Notes: generated from the letters alone by a model not told the origin. Counted from the first letter of the stretch, positions 11,901 to 21,385 are shown. The stretch: DNA of 64,000 nucleotides from Hypomesus transpacificus (GCF_021917145.1 NC_061063.1:440715-504714); one strand, 5' to 3'. Translations and numbers: made by a program.

Positions 11901-14562
11901 GTTACTGTGAGGTCAGGGGGAGGGGTTACTGTGGGGTCAGGGGGAGGGGCTACTGTGGTCATTTAACCCTCAGACACTGAGATGACAGGTCAACAAATAC
12001 TGTGACTACATAGACTAGGGTCAGGGTTAGAAGGTATGGTCATTGTGATATTGTGACTCATAGTGTGTGTGTGTGTGTGCAGCTGGACGGTACAGGGTAC
12101 GGGGACTATGTGAAGGTGTATGACGGTCTGGAGGAGAACCCTCGCCGGCTGCTCCGCGTCCTCACCGCCTTCGACTCCCGCGCCCCCGTCGCCGTGGTAG
12201 CGTCGTCAGGGCAACTCAGGGTCCACTTCTACGCCGACAAGATCAACGCCGCCCGCGGCTTCAACGTCACCTACCAGGTCTGACCCCGCTCTCCTCTCTC
12301 TGTTTCTTTCTCTGTCCATCTCCCTCTCTCTCTCTCCCTCTCTCCTGTCTAAACTTGTCATGAGTCAGTGACCAGGTCTGAATTTGTCCATCTCAACCCT
12401 TTTAGCGCCATCCTTTCCATCCATCCATCCTTCTCTCTCTCTCTCCCTCCCTCCCTCCATCTCTCTTTAAATGCCACCGTTGCCTCTGTCTCTCCATCCA
12501 TCCTCTATTTTCCCCTCCATCCATCCATCCATCCATCGATTTTTCCCTCCCATCCTCTCTAACTCCTTTCCTGACCTCCCATGTGTCATCGACATGGTCT
12601 GAATCCTTTTTGGCTCCTCATTGCTTCTCTACTGCTATTTCAGGTGGAGGGCTTCTGCCTGCCGTGGGAGGTCCCGTGCGGGGGCAACTGGGGCTGCTAC
12701 ACGGAGCAGCAGCGCTGCGACGGCTACTGGCACTGCCCGAACGGGCGCGACGAGCTCAACTGCTCGGCGTGCCAGGACGACGAGTTCCCGTGCTCGCGCA
12801 ACGGCGCCTGCTACCCGCGCTCGGACCGCTGCAACTACCAGAACCGCTGCCCCAACGGCTCCGACGAGAAGAACTGCTTCTTCTGCCAGCCGGGCAACTT
12901 CCACTGCAAGAACAACCGCTGCGTGTTCGAGAGCTGGGTGTGCGACGCGCAGGACGACTGCGGCGACGGCAGCGACGAGGAGAGCTGCCCGGTGATCGTG
13001 CCCACGCGCGTCATCACGGCCGCCGTGATCGGCAGCCTGATCTGCGGCCTGCTGCTGGTCATCGCCCTGGGGTGCACCTGCAAGCTGTACTCGCTGCGGA
13101 TGTTTGAGCGCAGGTGCGTGCTGCGCCGAGGACGGTAGATTTGCGTGTGTCGGAAATGTCAATGCATGTCAATGCGTCTGACGCACTCGGTTTGGTTGTT
13201 GCAGGTCGTTCGAGACCCAGCTGTCCCGCGTGGAGGCGGAGCTGCTGAGGAGAGAGGCTCCGCCCTCGTATGGTCAGCTGATCGCCCAGGGACTCATCCC
13301 CCCGGTGGAGGACTTCCCTGTCTGCTCCGGCAACCAGGTACACACCTCCTACACCCCCTCCTTCCTACATCCCTCCTCTCCACTCCTACATCACTACATC
13401 ACTCTCCTTCATCCTTCCTCTCCTCTCTCCTCTGCATCTCTCCTTCTCCCATCTGTCCTACATCCATCCCTCCTCTCCTCCATCCTTCCTCGCCTCTTCT
13501 ACATCCTCTCTCCTCGAATTCTACATCTCGCTCCTCTCTCCCTACATCACTTGTCTCCCTCCCTCTCCTCCATCTCTCCCTCTCCTCCAGGCCTCCGTGC
13601 TGGAGAACCTGCGCCTGGCCGTGCGCTCCCAGCTGGGCTTCACCTCCATCCGCCTGCCCACCTCCGGCCGCCACGGCAACCTGTGGCGCCGCCTCTTCAA
13701 CTTCACGCGCTCGCGGCGCTCCGGCTCGCTGGCGCTGGTGTCGTCCGACCCGGAGGACAGCGCGGGGAACACCGGGGGAGGCGGCGCCGGCCCAGCGGAG
13801 AGGACCGGGGCGCACCGGGGCCTGCTGCCGCTGGACTCGGACGACACGGACACGGAGGGCGAGCGGCGCGACGCCAGCATCGGGGCCGTGGGGGGGGGGC
13901 TGGCGGCCCCCCTCCCCCAGAAGACCCCGCCCGCGTCAGCGGTGGAGGCCATCGTGGCGGTAACGGCCAGCTTGGTGGCGCCGGCGGCGCCCGGCCGCGA
14001 CCAGCGGGAGAGAGAGCGGGAGCGGGAGCGCCCCCTGGTGGTGGTGGACGAGCCGCTCGGACCCGAGTCCCCCAGAGGAGGGGGCCCCCCGCGGGCCGCC
14101 GCCGTCGCCTCCTCCGGGGCCAGGGGCCTCCAGAGCGCCCGGGGCCTGGTCACGCGCAGCCTGCACTGGGTCCGGGGCCTCTCCCTGGGCCGGGCCCAGA
14201 ACCACCACAGCCCCCTGAGGCAGCTGGAGCACGGGGGGGGAGGCGGCGAGGGAGCGGGGGGGAGCCGGGGGGAGGAAGAGGACGACGTGGAGCTGCTCAT
14301 CCCCACCTCCGACCCCGCCTCAGACTCGGACTCCGCCTCCTCCGTCAGCGAGGCCTGCCAGCCGCTGCTGGAGCGCAGGCTCCTCCCCCAGGCGGGGGGC
14401 GGGCGAGCGTGCGGGGGGAGGCTGGGCAGGGGGAGGCAGGGGGGGAGGGACGGCCCGTGTGAACACTGCGGGATGGTCCACACGGCCCAGATCCCTGACG
14501 CATGTCTAGAGGCCACAGGGAAGACAGAGAGCAGCGACGACGAGCTCCTGCTGCTGTGTTAG
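5867..14562 (+). CDS. lrp12: LRP12, low-density lipoprotein receptor-related protein 12 (9 coding exons)
   Basis: Single-pass type I membrane protein of the LDL-receptor superfamily, implicated in endocytosis and signalling. Joining nine exons (73, 57, 136, 203, 437, 195, 470, 133 and 972 nt) gives 2676 nt, 891 codons plus stop, with every junction in phase and GT-AG. Order: signal peptide (about 1-25), CUB1 (45-156), LDLa1 (164-198), LDLa2 (212-251), CUB2 (256-367), LDLa3-5 (372-407, 410-445, 448-482), membrane span (about 490-512), cytoplasmic tail of about 380 residues. The tail carries a PPxY-like APPSYGQL and ends SDDELLLLC. Human LRP12 is 859 residues; the surplus here is Gly/Pro/Arg-rich tail sequence. 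The LDLa repeats keep their six cysteines and the DGSDEE-type calcium motif. CUB2 and the membrane region match LRP12 rather than LRP3 or LRP10 from memory. Confidence 0.95.
5940..8995 (+). other. lrp12: lrp12 intron 1
   Basis: About 3 kb with no exon seen. It holds a G-run (6305-6320), long C-runs near 7202-7232 and 8140-8163, CA repeats (8281-8357) and an 18-bp minisatellite at 8560-8700. Proline-rich frames near 7130-7360 come from the C-runs. Confidence 0.7.
8560..8700. repeat. 17/18-bp minisatellite
   Basis: About eight copies of AGGCAGGGAACTAGAGGG, with variants lacking CT, in lrp12 intron 1. Confidence 0.9.
8996..9052 (+). CDS. lrp12: lrp12 coding exon 2
   Basis: 57 nt between TTGTGCAG and AACG|GTGAGT. 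It encodes the linker GSAVGSQHSDNVYVSGISN, which aligns with the human EHSENVHISGVS region just before CUB1. It is phase 1 at both ends and too short to be obvious without the family pattern. Confidence 0.85.
9100..9300. repeat. TTAGCTAGAGTATCAG-type degenerate repeat
   Basis: Imperfect tandem copies of about 16-20 bp (ACCAGTTAACTCTGGT, ATCAGTTAGCTAGAGT) in lrp12 intron 2. Confidence 0.75.
9491..9626 (+). CDS. lrp12: lrp12 coding exon 3 (CUB1, first half)
   Basis: Begins with the first CUB cysteine (ACGEVPEQ) and carries the CUB signature SSGVITTPGWPFEYPSRINC. Acceptor GTGTGCAG, donor ATCAG|GTACCC. 136 nt. Confidence 0.95.
9715..10095. repeat. CT-rich minisatellite with TGATCAG core
   Basis: Tandem units of CTCTCGTGATCAGTCTGTCC plus a variable CTCTCTCCTCTC spacer fill much of lrp12 intron 3. 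Confidence 0.95.
10624..10826 (+). CDS. lrp12: lrp12 coding exon 4 (CUB1, second half)
   Basis: Encodes FQDFELQSSRRCVQDWLSIG through ACGSTLPAPYISSQDHVWVK to GFRLTYITG, completing CUB1 with its second cysteine pair. Acceptor CCCCCTGCAG, donor ACTG|GTAGGA. 203 nt. Confidence 0.95.
11102..11538 (+). CDS. lrp12: lrp12 coding exon 5 (LDLa1, LDLa2, start of CUB2)
   Basis: 437 nt encoding two LDLa modules (CDSDQFHCSNGKC, then CAFNQFPCLSRYTRVYTC with GDEIDC) and the first half of CUB2 (TCGEWLRNFYGTFSSPNYPD). Donor TTCAAG|GTGCGC is directly followed by a G-rich minisatellite. The reading frame stays open into the intron until 11772. Confidence 0.95.
11555..11955. repeat. 24-bp G-rich minisatellite
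   Basis: About 17 copies of a 24-bp unit, GTGGGGTCAGGGGGAGGGGT plus TAYC, starting about 30 bp after the lrp12 exon 5 donor. The plus strand, also the RNA strand, has many G3-5 runs and could form G-quadruplexes. The unit length is divisible by three, so the frame stays open. Confidence 0.95.
12083..12277 (+). CDS. lrp12: lrp12 coding exon 6 (CUB2, second half)
   Basis: 195 nt, phase 0 at both ends. Encodes LDGTGYGDYVKVYDGLEENP to RGFNVTYQ, with the CUB D-YVKVYDG core. Acceptor TGTGTGTGCAG, donor ACCAG|GTCTGA. Confidence 0.95.
12295..12640. repeat. CT/CCAT-rich tract in lrp12 intron 6
   Basis: Pyrimidine-rich sequence with CCATCCATCC repeats. No exon is seen. Confidence 0.7.
12644..13113 (+). 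CDS. lrp12: lrp12 coding exon 7 (LDLa3-5 and membrane span)
   Basis: 470 nt. Three consecutive LDLa repeats with intact cysteines, then VITAAVIGSLICGLLLVIAL as the membrane helix and a juxtamembrane CTCKLYSLRMFER. This block is nearly identical to the mammalian protein as I remember it. Confidence 0.95.
13205..13337 (+). CDS. lrp12: lrp12 coding exon 8 (juxtamembrane tail)
   Basis: 133 nt encoding SFETQLSRVEAELLRREAPP then SYGQLIAQGLIPPVEDFPVC. PPSY is a PPxY-type WW-domain ligand. Acceptor GTTGCAG, donor ACCAG|GTACAC. Confidence 0.95.
13591..14562 (+). CDS. lrp12: lrp12 coding exon 9 (cytoplasmic tail, stop)
   Basis: 972 nt ending in TAG. Starts ASVLENLRLAVRSQLGFTSI and ends HTAQIPDACLEATGKTESSD before DELLLLC, both ends conserved with LRP12. 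The middle is an expanded, very GC-rich Gly/Pro/Arg/Glu segment (QREREREREREREP-like, GGGGEGAGG), so long spurious frames appear in other registers on both strands. Acidic patches such as DSDDTDTEGERRD are conserved. Confidence 0.95.
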   Translation, partial: ASVLENLRLAVRSQLGFTSIRLPTSGRHGNLWRRLFNFTRSRRSGSLALVSSDPEDSAGNTGGGGAGPAERTGAHRGLLPLDSDDTDTEGERRDASIGAVGGGLAAPLPQKTPPASAVEAIVAVTASLVAPAAPGRDQRERERERERPLVVVDEPLGPESPRGGGPPRAAAVASSGARGLQSARGLVTRSLHWVRGLSLGRAQNHHSPLRQLEHGGGGGEGAGGSRGEEEDDVELLIPTSDPASDSDSASSVSEACQPLLERRLLPQAGGGRACGGRLGRGRQGGRDGPCEHCGMVHTAQIPDACLEATGKTESSDDELLLLC

Positions 14563-15127
14563 AGCACAGCGCCCCCCACCCCCCCCCGGTGGCTCCTCGG
14601 TGTCATTACATCCCCCTCCTGTGCCCCCCTGGTGGGCTTCCTGCTGTCTTTACCACAAGCTCCTCACCACAGCGCCCTCTGGTGCCTCCGTCCTGTCCTT
14701 GCGTCTCCCCCTGGTGGTCATTCCAAGTCACTACCCCAACAGTCTGCTGCTTGGCTGGGTTAGCTACCGGCCCGATGCCCCCCTCCCTCCCCTAGCCTTC
14801 CCTCCACCCTGTCCCATCGACACAACCTGAGATCTCCCCTCGGTACGCTTGGATCTCTGTCGGTACGACAAACGAACAGGCTGTTTCGGCCGGTACGACG
14901 ATGAATTTCGTCCCCCTTTGGTGCGACTTTAAACAGTGTCCCCCTGGGAAACTCGTGGAATCTTTCCGCCCTCCTGACTGTTGTCATGCTTACTGTATGC
15001 TGCTGGTGATGTCACTTCCTGGGAACTGTGACCCCCCCCCCCCAACTACCCTATTACATTTTGGAGTGGACCATAAGAGAGGCGTGTGTATGTCAGGAGA
15101 AGTGTGTGTGTGTTGGAAGGAGGGGCA

Positions 15128-15162
<35 letters not shown>
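15128..15162. repeat. 35-nt G homopolymer
   Basis: Uninterrupted run of 35 G inside the lrp12 3'UTR. The length may be unreliable for sequencing reasons. Confidence 0.9.
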
Positions 15163-15164
<2 letters not shown>

Positions 15165-15839
15165 GGTCAGGTAAGACAGCCTGTCACTGTCCAGAAGACA
15201 CACCCTGGCAAACACACACAACTGCTAACACACACACCTCTGTAAACACACACTTGCACCCTGCTAGGTACTGGGAGACTGACTGAGAAACCCAGAGGTA
15301 GAGATCATGTAGGAGAGAGAAGGTACTGTGTGTCACTTGTCATGTGAGCTGTGATTAACGTGATTGGATAGCTCCTGGCGGGTGCAATTGCACCCTGGAC
15401 CTCCTTGGTCGGTACAGTTCTGCCCTGCTATTTGGGGTTTCTTATTAGTCGGTTTCAACTCCACGGACAGTGTTCCTGCCATTCTGTTGGACGATACCAG
15501 CCGGTTTCGTCATGCTTTGTCACGGCAACAAGCTTTTATTTATACAAAACAAAGAGAATAACAGAATCTGATTCTGAGGACTAAACATTGTGTTACATCA
15601 TCGAGCGATGTTTGATGTATTTATTGTTTTGTTACTATTTTGGTAACCTCAATGTTTTGGTACTAAGAAGACTTGTGTGAGTGTGTATATTTATATTTAT
15701 TATTATTATTATTAATTTCAGTAGCTGTTACTTCTTCTTGGGAGATGCATGTCCAAATTGTCTTGTGCTATTTTTTGTTAAGTGGTACGGTGTTGGAAAA
15801 AATTATATAAACATAACTGTTTACTGCACTAAAGATATG

Positions 15840-15845
15840 AATAAA
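15840..15845 (+). terminator. lrp12: Polyadenylation signal AATAAA, probably of lrp12
   Basis: First canonical AATAAA I see downstream of the lrp12 stop, at the end of an AT-rich stretch and just before a SINE. Confidence 0.5.
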
Positions 15846-15892
15846 ACATTCATCCTGCTAATGGGTGTGTGCGTGTGTTTTACATCCTACAA

Positions 15893-16076
15893 GTTTACAT
15901 TTACATTCAGTCATTTAGCAGACACTCTTATCCAGAGCGACTTAATGAGTACAGGGACATTCCCCCCCAAAGTAGGGTGACGTGCCTTGCCCAAGAACAC
16001 AACGTCAATGGCATAGCTGGGAATTGAACAGGCAACCTTCTGATTAATAGCCTCATTCCTTCACCGCTCAGACATC
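15893..16076 (-). mobile_element. tRNA-derived SINE, minus orientation
   Basis: Reads from the tail (TTTACATTTACATTCAGTCA, TTTAGCAGACACTCTTATCC) through the body (CTTGCCCAAGAACACAACGT) to the tRNA-like head (GAATTGAACAGGCAACCTTC, CACCGCTCAGACATCC). It is the same family as the full-length copy at 36739-36938, here diverged. Confidence 0.85.
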
Positions 16077-16590
16077 CAAACAGGTTGTGTGTTGCTGCTA
16101 GTTAAACCACTCAGACACAGTATCTCAGAAGTTCACACCGAACACAGAAGTACTCAGCTATGGCGAGCGGAAAGGGCCATGGAGAACCAGCCTAAGGAGA
16201 CTGTCGTGTGACGTCTACTTCTGGATAAGTAGCCTACATCGTCGCATCTACTTGTGGATAATTATGTAGTCGCCATACTTTTAAGCACATTTTAGAGTAA
16301 ATGTATAGTTCTAGAGCTTTATAACGTTTATAATTTTAATGTCAGAAGATGACTTGCAGGGTGGGCTTTAGGGTTTTGGGGATCCTAAACTAAAATAGTG
16401 TATGAGGCCCTTTTGATTGGCAAAATATGTTTTTTTACAAATGTTTTTGTTGGGAGGGCCCCCAAACAAATGTTTATGTTATTGGGCTGGGTCCGGCCCT
16501 TCCCTTGCAATTTCAAATCCTTGTTTGCACCTTCCAACAGGTCTTAAAACTAGTTTGCCGACTTGTTATTGTCCAGTAAGTAACTTGTCG
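16077..16590. other. Intergenic, no gene seen
   Basis: AT-rich single-copy-looking sequence between lrp12 and the CRISP gene. Only short frames without family resemblance. Confidence 0.5.
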
Positions 16591-16627
16591 GACCAATAAT
16601 ATTGGTTGAGGGAAAGGCTTATAAAAG
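16591..16627 (+). promoter_or_regulatory. CCAAT plus TATA box upstream of the CRISP gene
   Basis: CCAATAATATTGG at about 16592, then TATAAAAG at 16620-16627. A non-coding first exon probably follows and ends at CACAG|GTACTG (16682/16683); the next acceptor CTCTCCAG (to 16871) lies 13 nt before the start codon. TATA-driven expression fits a tissue-restricted secretory gene. Confidence 0.55.
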
Positions 16628-16884
16628 GAGGCTACCAAACCACCCAACCACTTGGAGAGTTACTGGATCCCCCCCTACACAGGTACTGGATCTCTTTCTG
16701 CTGTCAATTCTGCTGGGCAAGGGTTAAAATCTGGAATTTTAAGCGCACCCTCAATTGACATTCTTATTTAAAACACCAAGAAAAGTAAAAGTAAATGTAA
16801 ATCCATATCAGGCCTATTATTATATTATTTTCGTGTTTTCTATCGTTCATTAGGTATCTTCCGCTCTCCAGGACTTCAGGAAAC

Positions 16885-16944
16885 ATGTTTTTGCTAATGA
16901 TTTGCATCTTGACCCTGCACCGAGTTCACTCTGCATGCAATGTG
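16885..16944 (+). CDS. CRISP exon with start codon and signal peptide
   Basis: The ATG at 16885 is the first after a CTCTCCAG acceptor. It encodes a short hydrophobic leader then HSACNV, ending AATGTG|GTGTGT in phase 0. 60 nt. Confidence 0.85.
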
Positions 16945-19686
16945 GTGTGTAGAGTTTGGTTTGTATAAAAACTATCTTTGAGACACGGAATTAATAACAG
17001 ACTGCACAGAATACGATAGTTGTATGTAACTAATGTGCGAGCTGAAGTTGTGTTCTGACTTAACTGGTTCTTTTCTTTCACATCCTCTTTTGTCCTAAGC
17101 AATCAAGTAAGTGCAACTTATATTCACCAGACTTCACTGTACTCATATCATCATGTACAGACTGCCCAATCTAGAATCATTTATTTTATTGTTTAGATAA
17201 ACATAAATTGACTAAAAGTAATTAGCATTCAATGTTGAATTGATCATGTGTTTTATGAAACCCCATTCTGGTTAGGATTCAATAGAGATTAAGAAATGTT
17301 GATGAGCTTTTATATATTTTCAAATATGTGTGTAGCGATATGCACTAACAACACAGCAGTTCAGAGGGAAATCCTTGATCAGCATAACACTCTCAGGCGA
17401 ACTGTTCAGCCTACGGCAAGCGACATGCTCAAGATGGTAAGCTTTCACGTCTACAGTTTCATACCAGTCCTTCTGAACCGACGGTGACTTGATGTTCATA
17501 TCTTTACTCATGTAATATTTAACACACCATGGGTCGGTTTGATTTAAATGGGTCACTATTCAAAAGGTCAACACCAAACGTTACCCACCCATCATTTGCA
17601 TGCTGCATGTACCTTGCAGAGCTGGAGTGAGGAGGCTGCAGCCACTGCTCAGGCATGGGTTGATACCTGTTCCATGGCTCATGGTCCACCCAGCAGTCGC
17701 ATGATTGGAGGTAGAACATACCAACGTATAAATGACCAACATCTTCGCTCATCTCCTTGGTTTTTTTTCACTGATATTTCAATCAGGAGAGACCTGGATA
17801 AGTGAAAGATATTTATTACGGAATAATAAATGTACTACAATGTTTGGAGCTTGGACCCCGCGGGGAATTATATAAATCAACGGGCGCCTGCCCAACGCCC
17901 GAAGAAGAATCCCCCGCGGAGTCCAGACACTGGTGGCAGTGGCACAGCCGACGACCAATCGAGCCGAAGATGGAGACAGGAACCGGGTGGCGACGGGGAG
18001 GTGGAGGGTCGCGCACTTGACAGTATGAACGAACTACACAGGGAGAGCATCGTATTTAAAGGCACGGATCATATGACGCCATGTATTGTAGGCGGGAGCG
18101 CTAATCAACCTGAACCACAGTGACCGCCCGACCCGGGAACGGGGGAAGGTAGGGCGTTCTTAGCGGGGGGAGTGAGTAGTGTAAACTACGATTGAGCCAG
18201 AGTGCAGAGATCGGTCTTGCCTGACTGAACTAGCGCTAAGCTTCATATCTACCCACTCTACAGGGTACTGTGTGATTTCAAGGTACTCCTAGCTTACCCG
18301 CTAACTTATTCATATTTCACTTACATAATGCATATCGATCCTACAGTTGAGTAGCTTGGTAAACAGATGGCTCACTTCACTTATTAGTTGGGCATGTGTC
18401 CAGTAGTAAACCAACCAAGGGTTGTCCATAATAAGCCTTGTCAAAATTGAATCACAGAGATATGATCAACCAAACATCAAATCACATGAGTAAAAATTCT
18501 GGGACCCCAACACCTTTCTATAGGCACATTGTTCCTAGAGTGTGTGCTAACTTATTCCAAGAAATGTATATATTACAGAATTATGTTTATACACTATATA
18601 TCTATGTACTTTTGTGTTTCTTTTCTCATTTCCATGATGAACAGACTATGAATGTGGCGAGAACCTCTTCAAATCATCTGAATCAATTGATTGGACGAAA
18701 GTTGTCACAGTCTGGCACAGTGAAGTCATGAATTACCAATATCCTAATGGCTCAATCAATGGTCAACCCATTGGTCACTACACACAGGTAACATCTTTCT
18801 GATGAATGCTTGGCATTCTGTTTGGACTTCATGGACATGTAAAGGGAAGCCTAGACATAAAAACAACCTGCTGGCCCAATGTTGCTTCTCCTTTGATACA
18901 GGTAGTGTGGAATAGCTCTTACAAAGTTGGCTGTGGAGTAGCCTTGTGTCCAGACTCAGTCTATTTCTATGGCTGCCACTATTACAGAGCGTAAGTCCCA
19001 TTTTCGCAAACCTCCACAAGCTGTTTAGAACGTGCACTCTGATCCACATAACACGGCAAGAAATTGATAAGCATATTTTAAACTGGCATTTGAAAGGTTA
19101 TATTTATGTGCAGCACGTGTCAAAACGCCAAATGTAACAACCTCTCATGGGTGTAGAGTAATCAAGCGGGTGGAAGTTATAAGCTAGTGATCCTTTGAAT
19201 GCTTTCGTTAACAGTGGGAATTTCATAGGAGTGCCACCATACAAGGTTGGAGCGCCATGTGCCATGTGTCCCAATGCATGTGAAAACAACCTTTGCAGTA
19301 AGTTACATGATATACTGTGTGCAAAAACCTGCCCTATAGTAAGATGACCTCATACCCATAGTAATTGAGTAATAGTGATATCACTGTATACTATATATTT
19401 GTGTAGTTTATATATACTGTATATGTGTAAACATACTGTATATATACTGCACATATGATGTATATGCCATATCTGAATGCACATTAGCTACTATACAAAT
19501 AGACCTTTTGGGAATTGTAAATTAACTTGACTTTCTTGTTTCATTACAGCCAATCCCTGTCCTTACATAAACAAGTATCCCAACTGTGCAGCACTTAAAG
19601 CAAAGGGCGGGTGTGACAACATATGGGTGTCTAACAATTGCGCTCCCCTCTGTAAATGCCACAGTGAAATCATCCCAATAGCTTGA
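16885..19686 (+). CDS. CRISP-family cysteine-rich secretory protein (CAP domain + CRISP domain), 8 coding exons
   Basis: Secreted CAP-superfamily protein. Eight exons (60, 7, 101, 91, 143, 89, 83 and 137 nt) join to 711 nt, 236 codons plus stop, in phase with GT-AG ends. An N-terminal signal peptide ([18 protein letters not shown]) precedes the CAP domain: [27 protein letters not shown], the GHYTQVVW signature and GCHYY. The C-terminal hinge and ICR (ShKT-like) region holds ten cysteines from GAPCAMC to CKCHSE, the full CRISP complement. Vertebrate CRISPs include reproductive-tract proteins and, in reptiles, venom proteins; the fish role is unknown. Length is typical (about 240). It sits between lrp12 and rims2 in an AT-rich, transposon-rich interval. 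I cannot assign an orthologue. Confidence 0.9.
17100..17106 (+). CDS. CRISP 7-nt microexon
   Basis: CAATCAA lies between a CCTAAG acceptor and a perfect GTAAGT donor. Including it is the only way found to connect the phase-0 signal exon to the next exon, which needs one incoming base, and it then gives QST before ICTNN. Inferred, not proven. Confidence 0.6.
17336..17436 (+). CDS. CRISP exon, start of CAP domain
   Basis: Encodes [20 protein letters not shown] to ASDMLKM. The HNTLRR stretch supplies a CAP-site histidine. Acceptor TGTGTAG, donor AAGATG|GTAAGC. 101 nt. Confidence 0.9.
17620..17710 (+). CDS. CRISP exon, CAP domain
   Basis: Encodes [20 protein letters not shown] to SRMIG, the usual W-x-x-x-A-x-x-A helix and first CAP cysteine. 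Acceptor CCTTGCAG, donor GGAG|GTAGAA. 91 nt. Confidence 0.9.
17815..18245. mobile_element. GC-rich insert in CRISP intron, possible retroelement remnant
   Basis: This stretch of the long CRISP intron is far more GC-rich than its AT-rich surroundings. It contains CCCCGCGGGG, AATTATATAAATCAACGGG and ACACTGGTGGCAGTGGCAC. The last resembles the start-of-body sequence of some fish Gypsy-type retroelements. No LTR pair or target duplication was found, so class is a guess. Confidence 0.35.
18645..18787 (+). CDS. CRISP exon, CAP domain core
   Basis: Encodes [20 protein letters not shown] to GHYTQ; GEN supplies an acidic CAP-site residue and GHYTQ begins the family signature. Donor ACACAG|GTAACA. 143 nt. 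Confidence 0.9.
18902..18990 (+). CDS. CRISP exon, end of CAP domain
   Basis: Encodes [20 protein letters not shown] to YGCHYYRA, completing the GHYTQVVW signature and the cysteine pair of the CAP core. Donor GAGC|GTAAGT. 89 nt. Confidence 0.9.
19215..19297 (+). CDS. CRISP exon, hinge
   Basis: Encodes [18 protein letters not shown] and ACENNLC, the hinge with the first four cysteines of the cysteine-rich region. Acceptor GTTAACAG, donor TTTGCA|GTAAGT. 83 nt. Confidence 0.9.
19550..19686 (+). CDS. CRISP last exon, ICR domain
   Basis: Encodes [20 protein letters not shown] and ends [11 protein letters not shown] then TGA. Six cysteines in the ShKT-like spacing. Acceptor CATTACAG. 137 nt including the stop. 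Confidence 0.9.
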
Positions 19687-20090
19687 AAATTGGAAACTCA
19701 TAAGCGCAGCTAGTTCAGGCAGGGCAATCGGGGACCTAAGGCGTCTTCATGTTCAAGACTGTTGACATAAATACTTTCCTTGATCAAATTATTTTTACAG
19801 TTTTGCAGTGGTTGACTTGAGCACATGATTAACACCACATGAATTTTTTTTTTTTTCTTGAAGATCTATTGTCAGTTTCATGGAATATTGACCAGTGGAA
19901 AGCTTTCTGCGCTCTACAAACATAATTAGGTTTAATGGTAAGAACATGGGATGAAAATGATGTTTGCACAAAGAACACTGACCTTAAAATGCAATTTCTG
20001 AATTTTAGGATATATTTTGTTAATGAATATCAGTTGAGGATAATGATTACATTTATGGACTTCTATTCTACACTTTCCTGTAATGTGGCA

Positions 20091-20417
20091 TTAACCCGTT
20101 AATTAGTAGCGTCACGTATATGTGATTGTTCGAAAGCGGGCCCCACACAGTACCGTCACACATATGTGATTCTGAACATTCCAACCGACTATTTTCCGAT
20201 AGACAAAAACGATATGACAAACGCTATAGTATGGCTTCAAAATTTACAATTGGGAGGCTAACAAGTAACACTAGCAGGTAGTAGCATTGCTACGAGTATT
20301 ATGCTAGGTTGCTAGGTAACGGAAGCTAACTAAAGCTAGCTAGCTTTCCTTTCGAAAAAATAACTCACTCTGCTGGCAGCGTCGGTAATATTTAGAACTC
20401 ACTCCTCTAAAGGTTAA
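20091..20417. mobile_element. Possible piggyBac-like non-autonomous element
   Basis: Begins TTAACCCGTTAATTAG and ends AAAGGTTAA, consistent with TTAA-flanked piggyBac ends (TTAACC at both termini read inward). It carries repeated palindromic GTCACGTATATGTGATT-like motifs near the left end. The inner TIR match is poor. Confidence 0.35.
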
Positions 20418-21276
20418 ATGCATTTTAAACAATCAAAATATGACCTGTTTTGGGGGAAATGGGACAAAACCTTAACAACCAAGTCTGCAACTACAATAAA
20501 AATTGGAAGGAATATTTTCGTTTTGTTAACTTCATTTTGAATAGTTAAAATTGTACATTCTACCATGAAATTGAGTGTATGAATCACATGTTACAAACAG
20601 GAAGATCCAACCCAGTGTCTTAATGCTTATCTTATTTTCTCTGGTCTCATACCAGTGAATGTGCTGTGTGCATTATGACTCATTCCCTTCCCGTTTAAAC
20701 TTTCCATTTGGCAACTGCACCAGCTTATTGTCTTTTAAAATACAAAAACCCAGAAGTTAAAGATGAATTGCCCACTATTTATATTCTGTAGAACAGGAGT
20801 AAAGCTTTAATCTCATGTCCAGTTGTCCATATCAATTAGCATGCTATCAACAAAGATTCCCATGGGGTCAGCAGAGTCATTCTGTGCATGTGCCTCAAGC
20901 CTCAATTCAACATCAATCCTGAATTAGAATGCAAAAACCTGACAGTTATGCATGACGAGGACACACACAAAATAAATATTATACAAATGAGAATGACAAA
21001 GATATATTATTGGTTTATTATGTGCAATATCTACAATTTGTGGTACACTGAGAGAGGAGGACAAACGTGGGTTCCCCTCCTGTCATGTGTGTCAGAAAAT
21101 GGTCAAAGTCAGTCTTCTTTGTCACTTTCCTCTTTGTCTAAATTCTCGTTGTCCTCTGGTCCATCTGTGTACGTATTGACTCCAAGGCACTCCATGTCCA
21201 CTGTTGCATGCAATGGTATTAGTTTTATTCAACTGTAAAAAAAAACAGACATTCTTTTTGTATGTGTTTACTGTAG

Positions 21277-21385
21277 TGGGGGTCAGATGGCTGAGCGGTT
21301 AGGGAGTCGGGCTATTAATCAGAAGGTCGCCGGATCGATTCCTGGCTGTGCCAAATGACGTTGTGTCCTTGAGCAAGGAAAGTTG
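21277..21385 (+). mobile_element. tRNA-derived SINE, 3'-truncated
   Basis: Head GGGTCAGATGGCTGAGCGGT (A-box-like) and GGATCGATTCC (B box), then GACGTTGTGTCCTTGAGCAA, where homology to the full copy at 36739 stops. It lies in the centre of the palindromic element. Confidence 0.85.

Larger units (their letters stand above)
14563..15845 (+). other. lrp12: lrp12 3'UTR (probable)
   Basis: Non-coding sequence after the lrp12 stop codon, C-rich at first and AT-rich at the end. It contains a 35-nt G-run at 15128-15162 and ends near the AATAAA at 15840. The extent is inferred from that signal only. Confidence 0.5.

Noticed and set aside
11555..11955. Interstitial telomere repeat
   Set aside because: Contains GGGGTTA pieces, but the unit is 24 bp and not (TTAGGG)n.
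11534..11962. Minus-strand DPTVTPPP repeat protein
   Set aside because: Reverse translation of the same minisatellite; no other coding evidence.
10950..11966. Long frame with VTVGSGGG-type repeats over lrp12 exon 5 and intron 5
   Set aside because: Wrong register over exon 5; the rest is the 24-bp minisatellite, which stays open in several frames because its length is divisible by three.
13230..14516. Long alternative frames (about 410 codons on +, 324 on -) overlapping lrp12 exons 8-9
   Set aside because: They mirror GC-rich coding sequence in other registers, have low-complexity Pro/Arg/Gly composition and no family resemblance; the lrp12 frame is conserved and phase-consistent.
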